Notes: generated by a model not told the origin, from the sequence alone. A stretch of DNA of 44,652 nt from Streptomyces sp. CB01881 (GCF_002953255.1 NZ_CP026498.1:4892782-4937433), one strand, 5' to 3'; positions 24,936-39,072 are shown, numbered from the stretch's first letter. Made by a program: numbers and translations.

Positions 24936-25720
24936 CCGCGGCCACCCCGCAACTGGTCGTCCACCGGGACAAGGAGCTGATGGCCCAGGCGGCCGCGGCC
25001 CGGCTGATCACCCGGATCGTGGACGCCCAGGCCGCCCGTGGCACCGCCTCGGTGGTGCTCACGGGCGGGCGCAACGGCAACGCCCTGCTGGCAGCCATCG
25101 CCGCCTCCCCGGCCCGGGACGCGGTCGACTGGGCCCGGCTGGACCTCTGGTGGGGCGACGAGCGCTTCGTGCCCTCCGCCGACCCGGAGCGCAACGCCGT
25201 CCAGGCCCGGGCGGAGCTGCTCGACGCCGTCCCGCTCGACCCCGCGCGGGTGCACGAGATGCCCGCCTCGGACGGCGTGGACGGCTCGGACGTGGAGGCC
25301 GCCGCGGCCCGCTACGCCGAGGAGCTGGCGAAGGCGGCCGGGCCGGGTGACCGGCTCGGCGTCCCCTCCTTCGACGTGCTGCTGCTCGGCGTCGGACCGG
25401 ACACCCACGTCGCCTCGCTCTTCCCCGAGCACCCGGGCGTGCGGGAGACCGAGCTGACGGTGATCGGCGTGCGCGGTGCGCCGAAGCCCCCGCCGACCCG
25501 CGTCTCGCTCACCCTCCCGGCTATCCGGGCGGCCCGTGAGGTCTGGCTGCTGGCGGCGGGCGAGGACAAGGCCGGCGCGGTCGCGGTGGCCCTCTCCGGC
25601 CCGGGCGAGCTCCAGGCGCCCGCCTCGGGCGCGTACGGCCGCAGCCGCACCCTCTGGCTGCTGGACCGGGCGGCGGCGGCGCAGATCCCGCCGCAGCTGT
25701 ACCCGCCGGCCTCGGCGTAG
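24932..25720 (+). CDS. pgl: 6-Phosphogluconolactonase
   Basis: A 262-aa enzyme of the NagB/DevB fold that hydrolyses 6-phosphogluconolactone to 6-phosphogluconate. Family motifs are VVLTGGRNGNALLAAI, DLWWGDERFVPSADPERNAV (about residues 70-90) and DVLLLGVGPDTHVASLFPEH (about 149-168). It starts at a GTG that overlaps the opcA stop. It is the last gene of the operon; a perfect 14-bp hairpin follows. Confidence 0.96.
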   Translation: MTAATPQLVVHRDKELMAQAAAARLITRIVDAQAARGTASVVLTGGRNGNALLAAIAASPARDAVDWARLDLWWGDERFVPSADPERNAVQARAELLDAVPLDPARVHEMPASDGVDGSDVEAAAARYAEELAKAAGPGDRLGVPSFDVLLLGVGPDTHVASLFPEHPGVRETELTVIGVRGAPKPPPTRVSLTLPAIRAAREVWLLAAGEDKAGAVAVALSGPGELQAPASGAYGRSRTLWLLDRAAAAQIPPQLYPPASA

Positions 25721-25746
25721 CCCCGGCCACGGCCACGGCCACGCGA

Positions 25747-25780
25747 AAGGGCGCCACCGTCGCAGAACGGTGGCGCCCTT
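25747..25780. terminator. Bidirectional hairpin terminator
   Basis: AAGGGCGCCACCGT and ACGGTGGCGCCCTT are perfect 14-bp arms with a 6-base loop, between convergent pgl and rbpA. Confidence 0.9.
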
Positions 25781-25794
25781 CGTGTTGTCAGGTC

Positions 25795-26130
25795 TCAGAT
25801 CTCGCCGCGCAGCTTGGCCAGGGCCTCGGCGAGGATCGCCTCGCCGTCGGCGTCGGTGCGCCGCTCGCGCACGTAGGCGAGGTGGGTCTTGTACGGCTCG
25901 TTGCGCGAGGGGGCGGGCGGGTTGTGCTCGTCCTGGCCGGCCGGGAAACCGCAGCGCGGGCAGTCCCAGGTGTCCGGGATGACCGCCTCCGCGGCGAAGC
26001 TGGGGCGGGTCTCGTGCTTGTTGGCACACCAGAAGGTGATCCGGTTGCGCGGGGCGGACTCGCCGCGCTCCGCCTCCCCCATCGGGCCGGCTCCGACCCT
26101 GCTGCCACGGATGGCGTTGCCACTTGCCAC
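25795..26130 (-). CDS. rbpA: RNA polymerase-binding protein RbpA
   Basis: A 111-aa actinobacterial protein that binds the principal sigma factor (HrdB) and stimulates promoter opening; it was found through its role in rifampicin tolerance. The sequence ASGNAIRGSRVGAGPMGEAE opens the disordered core, then the zinc-ribbon-like domain ITFWCANKHETRPSF and DTWDCPRCGFPAGQD, and the C-terminal sigma-interaction helix EAILAEALAKLRGEI. The start is the GTG at 26130 with GGGAGTC upstream. It is monocistronic, flanked by the pgl terminator and secG. Confidence 0.97.
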   Translation of the reverse strand: MASGNAIRGSRVGAGPMGEAERGESAPRNRITFWCANKHETRPSFAAEAVIPDTWDCPRCGFPAGQDEHNPPAPSRNEPYKTHLAYVRERRTDADGEAILAEALAKLRGEI

Positions 26131-26287
26131 GGTCTGACTCCCTGCGTGCTGATGCGCCGACCCGCCGCGGTGCGCGTCGGTGGCGAAAGTCGTCCTAGTG
26201 TAAGCAGGAGTTAAGGATCCACGACCACCGGCTCCGCCCCGGACCGTTCCAGCATAGGCCGCGGGGCGACGAGGCGTCAGAGATATG

Positions 26288-26524
26288 TCAGCTCTTGTAC
26301 TTGAGCACCAGGCCGAGCACGATGATGCATGCGAACCAGCCGACGGCGACAATGATCGTGATGCGGTCCAGGTTGCGCTCGGCCACCGCCGAACCGCCGC
26401 CGGTGGACATCGCGCCGCCGCCGAACATGTCGGACAGGCCGCCGCCCTTCCCCTTGTGCAGCAGCACCAGGAGGATCATCAGCAGGCTGAAGATGATCAG
26501 GGCAATCGAGAACCCGATAACCAC
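26288..26524 (-). CDS. secG: Protein translocase subunit SecG
   Basis: A 78-aa membrane protein of the SecYEG channel. It has two helices, about residues 3-22 (IGFSIALIIFSLLMILLVLL) and 53-75 (DRITIIVAVGWFACIIVLGL), and the family loop HKGKGGGLSDMFGGG between them. Start is a GTG at 26524. It follows tpiA on the same strand, but a hairpin (26557-26587) separates them; co-location of secG with gap/pgk/tpi is typical of actinobacteria. Confidence 0.96.
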   Translation of the reverse strand: MVIGFSIALIIFSLLMILLVLLHKGKGGGLSDMFGGGAMSTGGGSAVAERNLDRITIIVAVGWFACIIVLGLVLKYKS

Positions 26525-26556
26525 GACGGGACCAACTCTCTCGTATCTTCGGCGAA

Positions 26557-26587
26557 GGGGCCGGGCCGCACTGAGCGGTCCGGCCCC
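26557..26587 (-). terminator. Hairpin terminator between tpiA and secG
   Basis: GGGGCCGGGCCGC and GCGGTCCGGCCCC pair over 13 bp with one mismatch, loop ACTGA, about 25 bases after the tpiA stop. Confidence 0.75.
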
Positions 26588-26611
26588 AAAGCCTACGTTG
26601 CTGCGGCGGCG

Positions 26612-27397
26612 TTAGCCTACTGCCTGCTCACGGTACCGCACGATCTTGACGAACTCGTCGGCGTCCAGGGAGGCACCACCGATCAGGCCGCCGTCGACGT
26701 CCGGCTTGGCCATCAGGCCGGCCGCGCTCGACGACTTGACCGAACCGCCGTACAGCACGCGGACCTTGCCGGCCAGCTCGGCGTCGTACAGCTCGGCGAT
26801 CCGCACGCGGATCGCGGCGCAGACCTCCTGGGCGTCCTCGGGGGTCGCCACCTCGCCGGTGCCGATCGCCCAGACCGGCTCGTACGCGACGACGATGGAC
26901 TCGGCGTGCGCGGCCGGGACGTCCTTCAGGGCGCCGTCGAGCTGGGCCAGCGTGTACTCGACGTGGGTGCCGGCCCTGCGGATGTCCAGCGGCTCGCCGA
27001 TGCAGAGGATCGGCGTGATCCCGCTGCGGTAGGCGGCCTTCACCTTGGCGTTGACGATCTCCTCGTTCTCGCCGTGGTACTGGCGGCGCTCCGAGTGGCC
27101 GATCACCGCGTAGGTGCACTTCAGCTTGGACAGCATCGGGCCGGAGACCTCGCCGGTGTACGCACCGGAGTCGTGCTGCGAGATGTCCTGCGAGCCGTAC
27201 TTGATCTTCAGCTTGTCGCCGTCGACCAGGGTCTGCACCGAACGGAGGTCGGTGAACGGCACCAGGACGGCGACCTCGACCGACTCGTAGTCCTTGTCGG
27301 CCAGCGCGAAGGCCAGCTTCTGGGTGTGCTGGATGGCCTCAAGGTGGTTGAGGTTCATCTTCCAGTTGCCCGCCATCAGCGGGAGACGCTCAGTCAT
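26612..27397 (-). CDS. tpiA: Triosephosphate isomerase
   Basis: A 261-aa TIM-barrel enzyme that interconverts dihydroxyacetone phosphate and glyceraldehyde-3-phosphate. Active-site residues are K13 in GNWKMN, H101 in VIGHSERR and E173 in [11 protein letters not shown]; the phosphate loop LYGGSVKSS is present. The ATG at 27397 lies 4 bases after the pgk stop, so pgk-tpiA is one transcript. The start was chosen because an upstream extension of the frame does not resemble the family. Confidence 0.97.
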   Translation of the reverse strand: MTERLPLMAGNWKMNLNHLEAIQHTQKLAFALADKDYESVEVAVLVPFTDLRSVQTLVDGDKLKIKYGSQDISQHDSGAYTGEVSGPMLSKLKCTYAVIGHSERRQYHGENEEIVNAKVKAAYRSGITPILCIGEPLDIRRAGTHVEYTLAQLDGALKDVPAAHAESIVVAYEPVWAIGTGEVATPEDAQEVCAAIRVRIAELYDAELAGKVRVLYGGSVKSSSAAGLMAKPDVDGGLIGGASLDADEFVKIVRYREQAVG

Positions 27398-27401
27398 TGC
27401 C

Positions 27402-28607
27402 TCAGCCTTCCAGGGCGGCGAGACCGGGGAGGGTCTTGCCCTCCAGGTACTCGAGGCTCGCGCCACCGCCGGTCGAGATGTGCCCGAACTCCGTCTCGTC
27501 GAAGCCCAGGATGCGGACGGCCGCGGCGGAGTCGCCGCCACCGACCACGGTGAACGCGTCGCTGTCCAGCAGCGCCTGCGCGACTGCCTTGGTGCCCTCG
27601 GCGAAGGTCGGGTGCTCGAAGACGCCCACCGGACCGTTCCAGAACACCGTCCTGGCGTCGGCCAGCTTCGCCGCGAAGAGCTCGCGGGTCTTCGGGCCGA
27701 TGTCCAGACCTTCCTTGTCCGCCGGGATCTCGTTCGCGGCGACGATCGCGAAGTCCTCGACCGGGGCGTGCGTCTTGGTGTCGGGGAACTTCGCGGAGAC
27801 CGCGACGTCCACCGGCAGCACGAACTCGACGCCGTTCTCCTCGCCGCGCTTCAGGTAGTCCAGGACCACGGGGACCTGGTCCTTCTGCAGCAGCGAGATG
27901 CCGACCTCGTTGCCGAGGGCGTACAGGAAGGTGTACGCCATGCCGCCGCCGATCAGGATGCGGTCGGCCTTGCCGAGCAGGTTGTCGATCACGCCGACCT
28001 TGTCGGACACCTTGGAGCCGCCGAGCACGACGACGTACGGGCGCTCGACCTCCTCGGTGAGGCGCTTCAGCACGCCCACCTCGGTGGCGATCAGGTCGCC
28101 GACGGCGTGCGGCAGGCGGGCCGGCAGGTCGAAGACGGAGGCGTGCTTGCGGTGCACCGCACCGAAGCCGTCGCCCACGTACAGGTCGGCCAGCAGGGCC
28201 AGCTCGTCCGCGAAGGCGCCGCGCTCGGCGTCGTCCTTGCTGGTCTCGCCGGCGTTGAAGCGCAGGTTCTCCAGCAGCGTGACCTCGCCGTCGGCCAGGG
28301 CGGCGACGGTGGCCTTCGCGCTCTCGCCCACGGTGTCGGCCGCGAAGGAGACCGGCCTGCCGAGGATCTCGCCGAGGCGGGCGGCCACCGGCGCGAGGGA
28401 GAACTGCGGGTCCGGCTCGCCCTTGGGGCGGCCGAGGTGGGAGGCGACGACGACCTTGGCGCCACGCTCTGCGAGCTTGGCGATGGTCGGCGCGACGGCA
28501 CGGATCCGGCCGTCGTCGGTGATCGTGCCGCCGGACAGCGGGACGTTCAGGTCCGCGCGAACGAATACGCGCTTGCCGGCGACGTCGAGGTCTTCGATGG
28601 TCTTCAC
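27402..28607 (-). CDS. pgk: Phosphoglycerate kinase
   Basis: A 401-aa glycolytic kinase that makes ATP from 1,3-bisphosphoglycerate. The substrate-binding signature [16 protein letters not shown] is at about residues 12-27, [12 protein letters not shown] at about 60-71, and the ATP-site [12 protein letters not shown] and the C-terminal GGGDSAAAV are present. The start is a GTG at 28607 after AGGAGACGG. It is followed immediately by tpiA and separated from gap by a terminator. Confidence 0.97.
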   Translation of the reverse strand: MKTIEDLDVAGKRVFVRADLNVPLSGGTITDDGRIRAVAPTIAKLAERGAKVVVASHLGRPKGEPDPQFSLAPVAARLGEILGRPVSFAADTVGESAKATVAALADGEVTLLENLRFNAGETSKDDAERGAFADELALLADLYVGDGFGAVHRKHASVFDLPARLPHAVGDLIATEVGVLKRLTEEVERPYVVVLGGSKVSDKVGVIDNLLGKADRILIGGGMAYTFLYALGNEVGISLLQKDQVPVVLDYLKRGEENGVEFVLPVDVAVSAKFPDTKTHAPVEDFAIVAANEIPADKEGLDIGPKTRELFAAKLADARTVFWNGPVGVFEHPTFAEGTKAVAQALLDSDAFTVVGGGDSAAAVRILGFDETEFGHISTGGGASLEYLEGKTLPGLAALEG

Positions 28608-28684
28608 GGTCTTCCGTCTCCTGGGGGGTGGAGCAAGGACGGCACAACGGCGGGCCGTCAAAGGGGAGTTGAGGGTGCGCAGAC

Positions 28685-28720
28685 GAGGGCCCGGATGGCG
28701 TCGAAGCCTTCCGGGCCCTC
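28685..28720 (-). terminator. Hairpin terminator between gap and pgk
   Basis: GAGGGCCCGGA and TCCGGGCCCTC are perfect 11-bp arms with a 14-base loop, 30 bases after the gap stop, so gap is probably its own unit. Confidence 0.82.
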
Positions 28721-28749
28721 CCCCTTACTTCACGTCAGCTCCCGCTGCG

Positions 28750-29769
<1,020 letters not shown>

Positions 29770-29993
29770 TTAGGTACGCCGGAACTATGCCGACGGGGTG
29801 GAATTTGGGATGTCCCCGACCGCCTACGACCCTACCCCTCCGAGACGTTCCGGGGCACATCAGGCCGGGTCAAAGACCCTGGCGTGGCGTGTCAAGGGGC
29901 CACGAACAGGACTTCCGCGCCTCCCCCCGCGGGAAGTTGGTCCCACATCCCGGACACCCCGCCAGGGGCTGCGCCGTCGGCGGTTCGGACACG

Positions 29994-30031
29994 GAACGGC
30001 CGGTACCCGGGATTCCGGGTACCGGCCGTTC
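29994..30031 (-). terminator. Hairpin terminator of the whiA transcript; gap-whiA intergenic region
   Basis: GAACGGCCGGTACCCGG and CCGGGTACCGGCCGTTC are perfect 17-bp arms with loop GATT, about 34 bases after the whiA stop. The rest of the 310-base gap 29755-30064 holds the gap promoter region; no further element is clear. Confidence 0.88.
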
Positions 30032-30064
30032 TCCACCACGGTCCGCGATCGCTGTCAAGGCCCG

Positions 30065-31045
30065 CTAGTTGAGCGCCATCTCGTCGGTCAGATTGGCCTC
30101 GGTGCTCGGCAGGCCGAGCTCGGAGGCCCGCTTGTCGGCCATCGCCAGCAGGCGGCGGATCCGGCCGGCCACCGCGTCCTTGGTCAGCGGCGGGTCGGCC
30201 AGCGCGCCCAGCTCCTCCAGCGAGGCCTGCTTGTGCTGCATCCGCAGCTGGCCGGCGGCGGCCAGGTGCTCGGGCACCTCCTCGCCGAGGATCTCCAGCG
30301 CGCGCTGCACCCGGGCGCCGGCCGCCACCGCGGCGCGGGCCGAGCGGCGCAGGTTGGCGTCGTCGAAGTTGGCCAGGCGGTTGGCGGTGGCCCGCACCTC
30401 GCGCCGCATCCGGCGCTCCTCCCAGGCGAGCACCGACTCGTGGGCACCGAGCCGGGTCAGCAGTGCGCCGATGGCGTCGCCGTCGCGGATCACCACCCGG
30501 TCCACGCCGCGCACCTCGCGGGCCTTGGCCGGGATGCCGAGCCGACGGGCGGCGCCGACCAGGGCGAGGGCGGCCTCGGAGCCGGGGCAGGTGATCTCCA
30601 GCGAGGAGGAGCGGCCGGGCTCGGTGAGCGAGCCGTGCGCGAGGAACGCCCCGCGCCAGGCCGCCTCGGCGTCACAGGTGGCGCCGGAGACCACGGCCGG
30701 CGGCAGGCCCCGGATCGGCCGACCGCGGCCGTCCACCAGTCCGGTCTGGCGCGCCAGCAGCTCGCCGTCCTTGACCACCCGGACCACATAACGGCTGCCG
30801 CGGCGCAGACCGCCGGGCGCCATCACGACCAGGTCCGAGGAGTGTCCGAAGATCTCCAGCAGGTCCTTGCGCAGACGGCGCGCCGCCGCGCCGGTGTCCA
30901 GCTCCGCCTCGATCACGATGCGGCCGCTCACGATGTGCAGCCCGCCCGCGAAACGCAGGATCGCCGAGACCTCCGCCTTGCGGCAGCAGGCCCGGGTGAC
31001 CGGGAGCCGGCTGATTTCGTCCTTCACCGCTGGAGTCATCGCCAT
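30065..31045 (-). CDS. whiA: Sporulation transcription regulator WhiA
   Basis: A 326-aa developmental regulator required with WhiB for sporulation septation in Streptomyces. It has a degenerate homing-endonuclease-like N-terminal part (about residues 1-220; [40 protein letters not shown]) and a C-terminal DNA-binding domain (about 225-310; [40 protein letters not shown]). Its start overlaps the yvcK stop by 10 bases; the second ATG (31039) would give an exact ATGA coupling and is an alternative start. The uvrC-rapZ-yvcK-whiA order is strongly conserved. Confidence 0.97.
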   Translation of the reverse strand: MAMTPAVKDEISRLPVTRACCRKAEVSAILRFAGGLHIVSGRIVIEAELDTGAAARRLRKDLLEIFGHSSDLVVMAPGGLRRGSRYVVRVVKDGELLARQTGLVDGRGRPIRGLPPAVVSGATCDAEAAWRGAFLAHGSLTEPGRSSSLEITCPGSEAALALVGAARRLGIPAKAREVRGVDRVVIRDGDAIGALLTRLGAHESVLAWEERRMRREVRATANRLANFDDANLRRSARAAVAAGARVQRALEILGEEVPEHLAAAGQLRMQHKQASLEELGALADPPLTKDAVAGRIRRLLAMADKRASELGLPSTEANLTDEMALN

Positions 31046-32181
31046 GGCCCGATCCTTCCATGTGTCCGGAAAATCCGGTCGTACGCGGCGGCCAAGAGCT
31101 CCGGGTCGTGTCGCGGCGTCCCGTCGGTACGGGCGACCCGCCCGAGCACCAGGGCCGCGCCCATCCGCTCGGCGGCCTTCTCCAGGCCGGCCAGGTCCGC
31201 CTGGCCGAAAGCGCCGCCGGTGACGGCGCGCTCGTCCACCAGGATCGCATCCACCGCGAGGGTGGGTGCGTGGTCGGCGATGACCTCCAGGTGACGCTGC
31301 GGGGTGAAACCCTCCGTCTCACCGGGCTGGGGGGCCAGGTTCAGGGTGAGCAGGCGACGGGCCCGGGTCTCGGTGAGCGCCTTGGCCAGCTCGGGCACCA
31401 GCAGGTGGGGCAGCACGCTGGTGAACCAGGAACCGGGGCCGAGGACCACCCAGTCCGCCTCGCGGACGGCGGTGACGGCCTCCGGGGCGGCCGGGGGCTC
31501 GTCCGGCAGCAGCCGGACCGACTCCACGGTGCCGGGCGTCGCGGCGACACTGGCCTGGCCGCGGACCGCGGAGACCTCTCCGGGGCGGGCCGGGTCGTGC
31601 CCGCGGACTATCGCCTCGATGTCCAGCGGGACCGCCGACATCGGCAGCACCCGGCCCTGGACGTTCAGCAGCCGGCCCACCCAGTCCAGGGCGGCGACCG
31701 GGTCGCCGAGCTTCTCCCAGAGCGCGACGATCAGCAGGTTGCCGACGGCGTGGCCGCCCAGCCCGCCGGTGCCGGTGAAGCGCTGCTGGATCACCTCGGA
31801 CCAGGTGCGGCCCCAGTCGTCGTCGCCGCAGAGCGCGGCCAGCGCCTTGCGGAGGTCGCCCGGCGGCAGCACCCCGAGCTCCTCGCGCAGCCGGCCGCTG
31901 GAGCCGCCGTCGTCGGCCACCGTGACCACGGCGGTGAGGTCGGTGGTGAGCCGACGCAGGGCGGAGAGCGAGGCGGAGAGGCCCTGGCCGCCGCCGAGGG
32001 CGGTGATCCGGGGGGCCTGGTTGGACCGGGGCGCCTGACTGGTGCGGGCCGGGCCCGGGCGGGCCGGGTTGGTCCGCGCCTGCCCGGTCCGCGGCCTGCC
32101 GGGCGCCGCGGCGCGCGGCGGGACCCCCGTCCGGTCGGCGGTCTTGTTCTGGAGCTGCCGCCCGGGCACGTATCCCGTCAC
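31036..32181 (-). CDS. yvcK: YvcK/GlmR-family gluconeogenesis and cell-wall factor
   Basis: A 381-aa protein of the CofD/YvcK fold, needed in Firmicutes and mycobacteria (GlmR/CuvA) for cell-wall precursor supply during gluconeogenic growth; UDP-sugars bind here in relatives. The core starts near residue 58 with [20 protein letters not shown] and continues [20 protein letters not shown]. The N-terminal about 55 residues are Pro/Arg-rich and probably disordered, so a shorter protein is possible. Start GTG at 32181 has GAGGTAGG upstream. It lies between rapZ and whiA. Confidence 0.94.
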   Translation of the reverse strand: MTGYVPGRQLQNKTADRTGVPPRAAAPGRPRTGQARTNPARPGPARTSQAPRSNQAPRITALGGGQGLSASLSALRRLTTDLTAVVTVADDGGSSGRLREELGVLPPGDLRKALAALCGDDDWGRTWSEVIQQRFTGTGGLGGHAVGNLLIVALWEKLGDPVAALDWVGRLLNVQGRVLPMSAVPLDIEAIVRGHDPARPGEVSAVRGQASVAATPGTVESVRLLPDEPPAAPEAVTAVREADWVVLGPGSWFTSVLPHLLVPELAKALTETRARRLLTLNLAPQPGETEGFTPQRHLEVIADHAPTLAVDAILVDERAVTGGAFGQADLAGLEKAAERMGAALVLGRVARTDGTPRHDPELLAAAYDRIFRTHGRIGPWR

Positions 32182-32246
32182 ACCTACCTCGCGTTCCTCT
32201 TGCCCGCCGCCGGGCCTCCGCCGGCGGCCCGGCAGGGGCGCGGCGG

Positions 32247-33131
32247 CTACTCCCGTCCCATGTCACGGTGGACGAGCACGGTTTCCACTCCGTCCGCGAT
32301 GAGGCGCTTCGTCAGGCGCTCGGACATCGCGACGCTGCGGTGCTTGCCACCGGTGCAGCCTACGGCAAGCGTCATGTAGCGCTTCCCCTCGCGGCGGTAC
32401 CCCTCGGTGATGATGCGCAGAAGCTCGGCGTAGCCGTTGAGGAACTCGTTGGCCCCGGGCTGCTGGAACACGTAGTCGGCGACGTCGGCGTCCGTGCCGG
32501 TACGGGCGCGCAGCTCGGGGACCCAGTGCGGGTTGGGCAGGAAGCGGCAGTCCACCACGAGGTCGGCGTCGACCGGCAGGCCGTACTTGAAGCCGAAGGA
32601 CATCACCGTGGCGCGCAGCTCGGGTTCGTCGTGGTCGGCGAACTGGGCGTCCAGCTTGGCGCGCAGCTGGTGCACGTTGAGGTTGGAGGTGTCGATCACC
32701 AGGTCGGCCTCGCCGCGCAGGTCGCGCAGCAGGTCGCGCTCCCGGGCGATGCCGTCGACGATCCGGCCGTCGGCCTGGAGCGGGTGCGGGCGGCGCACGC
32801 TCTCGAAGCGGCGGACCAGGGCGTCGTCGGAGGAGTCCAGGAAGACGACGCTCAGCCGGACGCCGCGCTTCTCCAGCTCGTCCAGCGAGGTGAGCAGGTC
32901 GTCGAAGAACTGCCGGCCGCGGACGTCCACCACGACGCCGATCCGGGCCACGTTGCCCTGGGAGCGGGCGCCGAGGTCGACCATGGTCGGGATGAGGGCC
33001 GGCGGCAGGTTGTCCACCACGAACCAGCCCAGGTCCTCCAGGCACTTGGCCGCGGTGGAGCGGCCCGCTCCGGACATGCCGGAGATGATCACCAGCTCCG
33101 GGGCGTTCTCTCCCGCGTCTGACATCGTCAC
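32247..33131 (-). CDS. rapZ: RapZ-family nucleotide-binding protein
   Basis: A 294-aa P-loop protein (YvcJ/RapZ). The Walker A is GMSGAGRST at residues 18-26; the C-terminal domain has VGCTGGKHRSVAMSERLTKR, the family signature. In E. coli RapZ is the adaptor that targets GlmZ RNA to RNase E; in actinobacteria its role is unclear, but its link to yvcK and whiA suggests envelope metabolism. Start is the GTG at 33131 or the ATG at 33125. Confidence 0.95.
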   Translation of the reverse strand: MTMSDAGENAPELVIISGMSGAGRSTAAKCLEDLGWFVVDNLPPALIPTMVDLGARSQGNVARIGVVVDVRGRQFFDDLLTSLDELEKRGVRLSVVFLDSSDDALVRRFESVRRPHPLQADGRIVDGIARERDLLRDLRGEADLVIDTSNLNVHQLRAKLDAQFADHDEPELRATVMSFGFKYGLPVDADLVVDCRFLPNPHWVPELRARTGTDADVADYVFQQPGANEFLNGYAELLRIITEGYRREGKRYMTLAVGCTGGKHRSVAMSERLTKRLIADGVETVLVHRDMGRE

Positions 33132-33249
33132 TTCGGTTCCCCGCTCTCGGTGGTTCTGCTGAGGAGAACGCGCGTCGCGCGGGCACGCTTCCCCGGCTCA
33201 CTCGGACGAGTGGGCTCGGGGCGCGCCGGCTGACGGGCGGCGTCGGCCG

Positions 33250-35355
33250 TCATGGCGTCTCCTGGGACGGTGCTGCCTGGGGCGCCGCGCCGGCCGCCGG
33301 GCCGGCCACGTCGGCGCTGTCATCGATGATCTCGCCGGTGGCGGTGTTCACAGCCGGTGCCGCGGGTGTACGGGAGGACAACGCTGCCGCAACAGTCTCC
33401 GCCGTCCGGCGTCCGATGCCGGGGACGGCGCAGAGTTCGTCGACGGTGGCCGCGCGGAGCCGCTTCAGCGAGCCGAAGTGCTTGAGCAGCGCCTGGCGGC
33501 GAGTCTCGCCGAGGCCGGGGACGGAGTCCAGCTCCCCGGCGGTGAGTCGCCTGGAACGCTTGGCGCGCTGGTAGGTGATGGCGAAGCGGTGCGCCTCGTC
33601 GCGGACCCGCTGGAGCAGGTAGAGGCCCTCGCTGCTGCGGGGCAGGACCACCGGGTCGTCCTCGCCGGGCAGCCAGACCTCCTCCAGGCGCTTGGCCAGG
33701 CCGCAGAGGGCGACGTCGTCGATGCCCAGCTCGTCCAGGGCGCGCCTGGCGGCGGCGACCTGCGGCTGGCCGCCGTCGACGACCAGCAGCTGCGGCGGGT
33801 AGGCGAAGCGGCGGGGGCGGCCCGTCTCCGGGTCGACCGGCCCGGCGGGCACCTCCTGGCCGTCGGGGGCCTCCTGGCCGGCCGCGTCCGCGGTGGCGGC
33901 GACCGGGTCGTCGGCCTCGGGGACGGCCCACTCCCCCGTCTGCTCGCGCTCCTGGAGGTAGCGGCGGAACCGGCGGGTGATCACCTCGTGCATCGAGCGG
34001 ACGTCGTCCTGGCCCTCGAAGCCCTTGATCTGGAAGCGCCGGTACTCGCTCTTGCGGGCCAGGCCGTCCTCGAAGACCACCATCGAGGCGACCACGTCCT
34101 CGCCCTGGAGGTGCGAGATGTCGAAGCACTCGATGCGCAGCGGGACGGAGTCCAGCTCCAGCGCGTCGGCGATCTCCTGGAGGGCCCGGCTGCGGGTGGT
34201 GAGGTCGGAGGCGCGCTTGGTCTTGTGCAGGGCCAGCGCCTGCTGGGCGTTGCGCTGCACGGTGACCATGAGGTCCTTCTTGTCGCCGCGCTGCGGGACG
34301 CGCAGGTCCACCTGGGCGCCGCGGAGGCCGCTCAGCCACTCCTTCACGGGGCCGACCGGTTCGGGCAGCGCGGGGACCAGCACCTCGCGCGGGACGGCCT
34401 CGCTCCGTTCGTCCCCGCCGGCACCGCCGTAGAGCTGCTGGAGCGCGTGCTCGACCAGGCCCGCGGTGTCCACGTCCTCGACCTTGTCGGTGACCCAGCC
34501 GCGCTGGCCGCGGACCCGGCCGCCGCGGACGTGGAAGATCTGGACGGCGGCCTCCAGCTCGTCCTCGGCGACGGCGAGCAGGTCGGCGTCGGTGGCGTCG
34601 GCGAGCACGATGGCGTTCTTCTCCATCGCGCGCTTGAGCGCCCCGATGTCGTCCCGCAGCCGGGCCGCCTTCTCGTACTCCATCTCCGCGGCGGCCTCCT
34701 GCATCTGCTCTTCCAGCCGGCGCAGGTAGTTGCCGGTGCGGCCGGCCATGAAGTCGCAGAAGTCCTCGGCCAGCGCCCGGTGTTCGTCCGCCGAGACCTT
34801 GCCGACGCAGGGCGCGGCGCACTTGCCGATGTAGCCGAGCAGGCAGGGCCGGCCGACCTGGCGGGCGCGCTTGAAGACGCCGTTGGAGCAGGTCCGGACG
34901 GGGAAGACGCACAGCAGCAGGTCGACCGTCTCGCGGATCGCCCAGGCGTGCCCGTACGGGCCGAAGTAGCGCACGCCCTTCTTGTGCGCCCCGCGCATCA
35001 CCTGGACCCGCGGGTACTCCTCGTTGAGGGTGACCGCCAGCTCCGGATAGCTCTTGTCGTCGCGGTACTTGACGTTGAAGCGGGGGTCGAACTCCTTGAT
35101 CCAGGAGTACTCCAGCTGGAGCGCCTCGACCTCGGTGGCGACCACCGTCCACTCCACCGAGGCCGCGGTGGTGACCATCGTCGCGGTGCGCGGGTGCAGC
35201 CCGGCGAGGTCCTGGAAGTAGGACGACAGCCGGGGGCGCAGGCTCTTGGCCTTGCCGACGTAGATGACCCGACCATGGGCGTCGCGGAACTTGTAGACGC
35301 CCGGCGAGACCGGGATCGCGCCCGGCGCCGGGCGGTAGGTGGACGGGTCAGCCAT
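33250..35355 (-). CDS. uvrC: UvrABC system protein C
   Basis: A 701-aa nucleotide-excision-repair nuclease that makes both incisions. It has a GIY-YIG domain at about residues 18-95 ([20 protein letters not shown]), cysteine-rich [17 protein letters not shown] near 150-180, a UVR motif ([18 protein letters not shown]), an RNase H-like endonuclease domain ([27 protein letters not shown]) and tandem helix-hairpin-helices near the C-terminus. The C-terminus has an extra about 50 Ala/Pro-rich residues. The ATG has no ribosome binding site but TACGGT 6 bases upstream (35362-35367), so it may be leaderless. It opens the uvrC-rapZ-yvcK-whiA cluster. Confidence 0.97.
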   Translation of the reverse strand: MADPSTYRPAPGAIPVSPGVYKFRDAHGRVIYVGKAKSLRPRLSSYFQDLAGLHPRTATMVTTAASVEWTVVATEVEALQLEYSWIKEFDPRFNVKYRDDKSYPELAVTLNEEYPRVQVMRGAHKKGVRYFGPYGHAWAIRETVDLLLCVFPVRTCSNGVFKRARQVGRPCLLGYIGKCAAPCVGKVSADEHRALAEDFCDFMAGRTGNYLRRLEEQMQEAAAEMEYEKAARLRDDIGALKRAMEKNAIVLADATDADLLAVAEDELEAAVQIFHVRGGRVRGQRGWVTDKVEDVDTAGLVEHALQQLYGGAGGDERSEAVPREVLVPALPEPVGPVKEWLSGLRGAQVDLRVPQRGDKKDLMVTVQRNAQQALALHKTKRASDLTTRSRALQEIADALELDSVPLRIECFDISHLQGEDVVASMVVFEDGLARKSEYRRFQIKGFEGQDDVRSMHEVITRRFRRYLQEREQTGEWAVPEADDPVAATADAAGQEAPDGQEVPAGPVDPETGRPRRFAYPPQLLVVDGGQPQVAAARRALDELGIDDVALCGLAKRLEEVWLPGEDDPVVLPRSSEGLYLLQRVRDEAHRFAITYQRAKRSRRLTAGELDSVPGLGETRRQALLKHFGSLKRLRAATVDELCAVPGIGRRTAETVAAALSSRTPAAPAVNTATGEIIDDSADVAGPAAGAAPQAAPSQETP

Positions 35356-35421
35356 GGGTCCACCGTACCGAGTCGGGCCGGGTGTACGGAGGGGAGATCA
35401 ACTGGGCGGAGGTCAACTGCT

Positions 35422-35880
35422 TCAGCTCGGGGTCACCTTGAGGTTCCCGCCCTCGACCGCCACCGTGTACTCGGGCAGCGGGGTGGGGGCGGGGCCGTCC
35501 AGCACGGCGCCGTCGGTGATGCCGAACATGCTGCCGTGGCAGGGGCATTGGATCTTCTGGTTCTTGACCTGGTCGACGATGCAGCCGGCGTGGGTGCACT
35601 TGGCGCTGAAGGCCTTGTACTGGCCCTCGGCCGGCTGGGTCACCACGATCTTCTTGTCGCGGTAGACGGTGCCACCGCCGACCGGCACCGCGGAGGCCGG
35701 GCCGACGTCCACCGGGGTCTTCGCCGCCGGGGTGCCGGAGGAGCCGGAGGAGGACGAGGAGCAGCCGGAGACCGCCAGCGTGCCGCCGCCGGCGGCGAGC
35801 ACGGCCGCGGCCCCGCAGAGCAGGGTGCGGCGGGAGGTGGCGGGGCTCTCGGCCTGCGGGCTCTCGGGTGCCTCGGACAT
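35422..35880 (-). CDS. TAT-exported Rieske (2Fe-2S) lipoprotein
   Basis: A 152-aa protein with AGGAG before the ATG. A twin-arginine signal (SRRTLLCGAAAVLAAGGGTL, residues 16-35) ends in a lipobox VSGC, followed by a Ser-rich linker, so it is probably a membrane-anchored lipoprotein exported folded. The Rieske domain covers about residues 75-150, with the cluster motifs CTHAGC and CPCHGS, ligands Cys-His in each. It is not part of a cytochrome bc complex here; related proteins are small soluble electron carriers of unknown partner. It lies between uvrC and the uvrA terminator. Confidence 0.92.
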   Translation of the reverse strand: MSEAPESPQAESPATSRRTLLCGAAAVLAAGGGTLAVSGCSSSSSGSSGTPAAKTPVDVGPASAVPVGGGTVYRDKKIVVTQPAEGQYKAFSAKCTHAGCIVDQVKNQKIQCPCHGSMFGITDGAVLDGPAPTPLPEYTVAVEGGNLKVTPS

Positions 35881-35941
35881 GGGTGCGCTCCTGGTCTGGC
35901 GGCGGGCTCGGCTGCTGGGGGTCGCCGGGAATTCTATGCGG

Positions 35942-35983
35942 CCCTTACCGGCCGCCCCCACGGGTGGGGGCGGCCGGTAAGGG
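35942..35983 (-). terminator. Hairpin terminator of uvrA
   Basis: Perfect 20-bp arms (starting CCCTTACCGGCC, ending GGCCGGTAAGGG) with a GG loop, 26 bases after the uvrA stop. Confidence 0.9.
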
Positions 35984-36008
35984 GTGCCGCACGGTACGGC
36001 CGGCGGGG

Positions 36009-38909
<2,901 letters not shown>

Positions 38910-39072
38910 TGCTTCTGGCGCCTTTCTCCGGGGCGAGATGGCTGGTGAAAGTGAGGTGTTCTTCTTCCAGGATGCGGCAGCCAGCCTACTAGCTCACGCG
39001 TTCGATTATCGAGCTTGTCCAGCCAGGTCCACCCGAACGAGTGACGGCGGCCTCGGGGCCGTCCATACCCGG

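Noticed and set aside
26131..26287. Possible SigR promoter of rbpA (GGAAC about 115 bases upstream on the minus strand)
   Set aside because: The -35-like GGAAC is present, but no GTT lies 18-19 bases beyond it, so the match is too weak despite the known SigR control of rbpA in S. coelicolor.
39002..39012. LexA/SOS box for uvrA (TCGAT-T-ATCGA)
   Set aside because: It does not fit the actinobacterial TCGAACnnnnGTTCGA consensus; it is only a short dyad.
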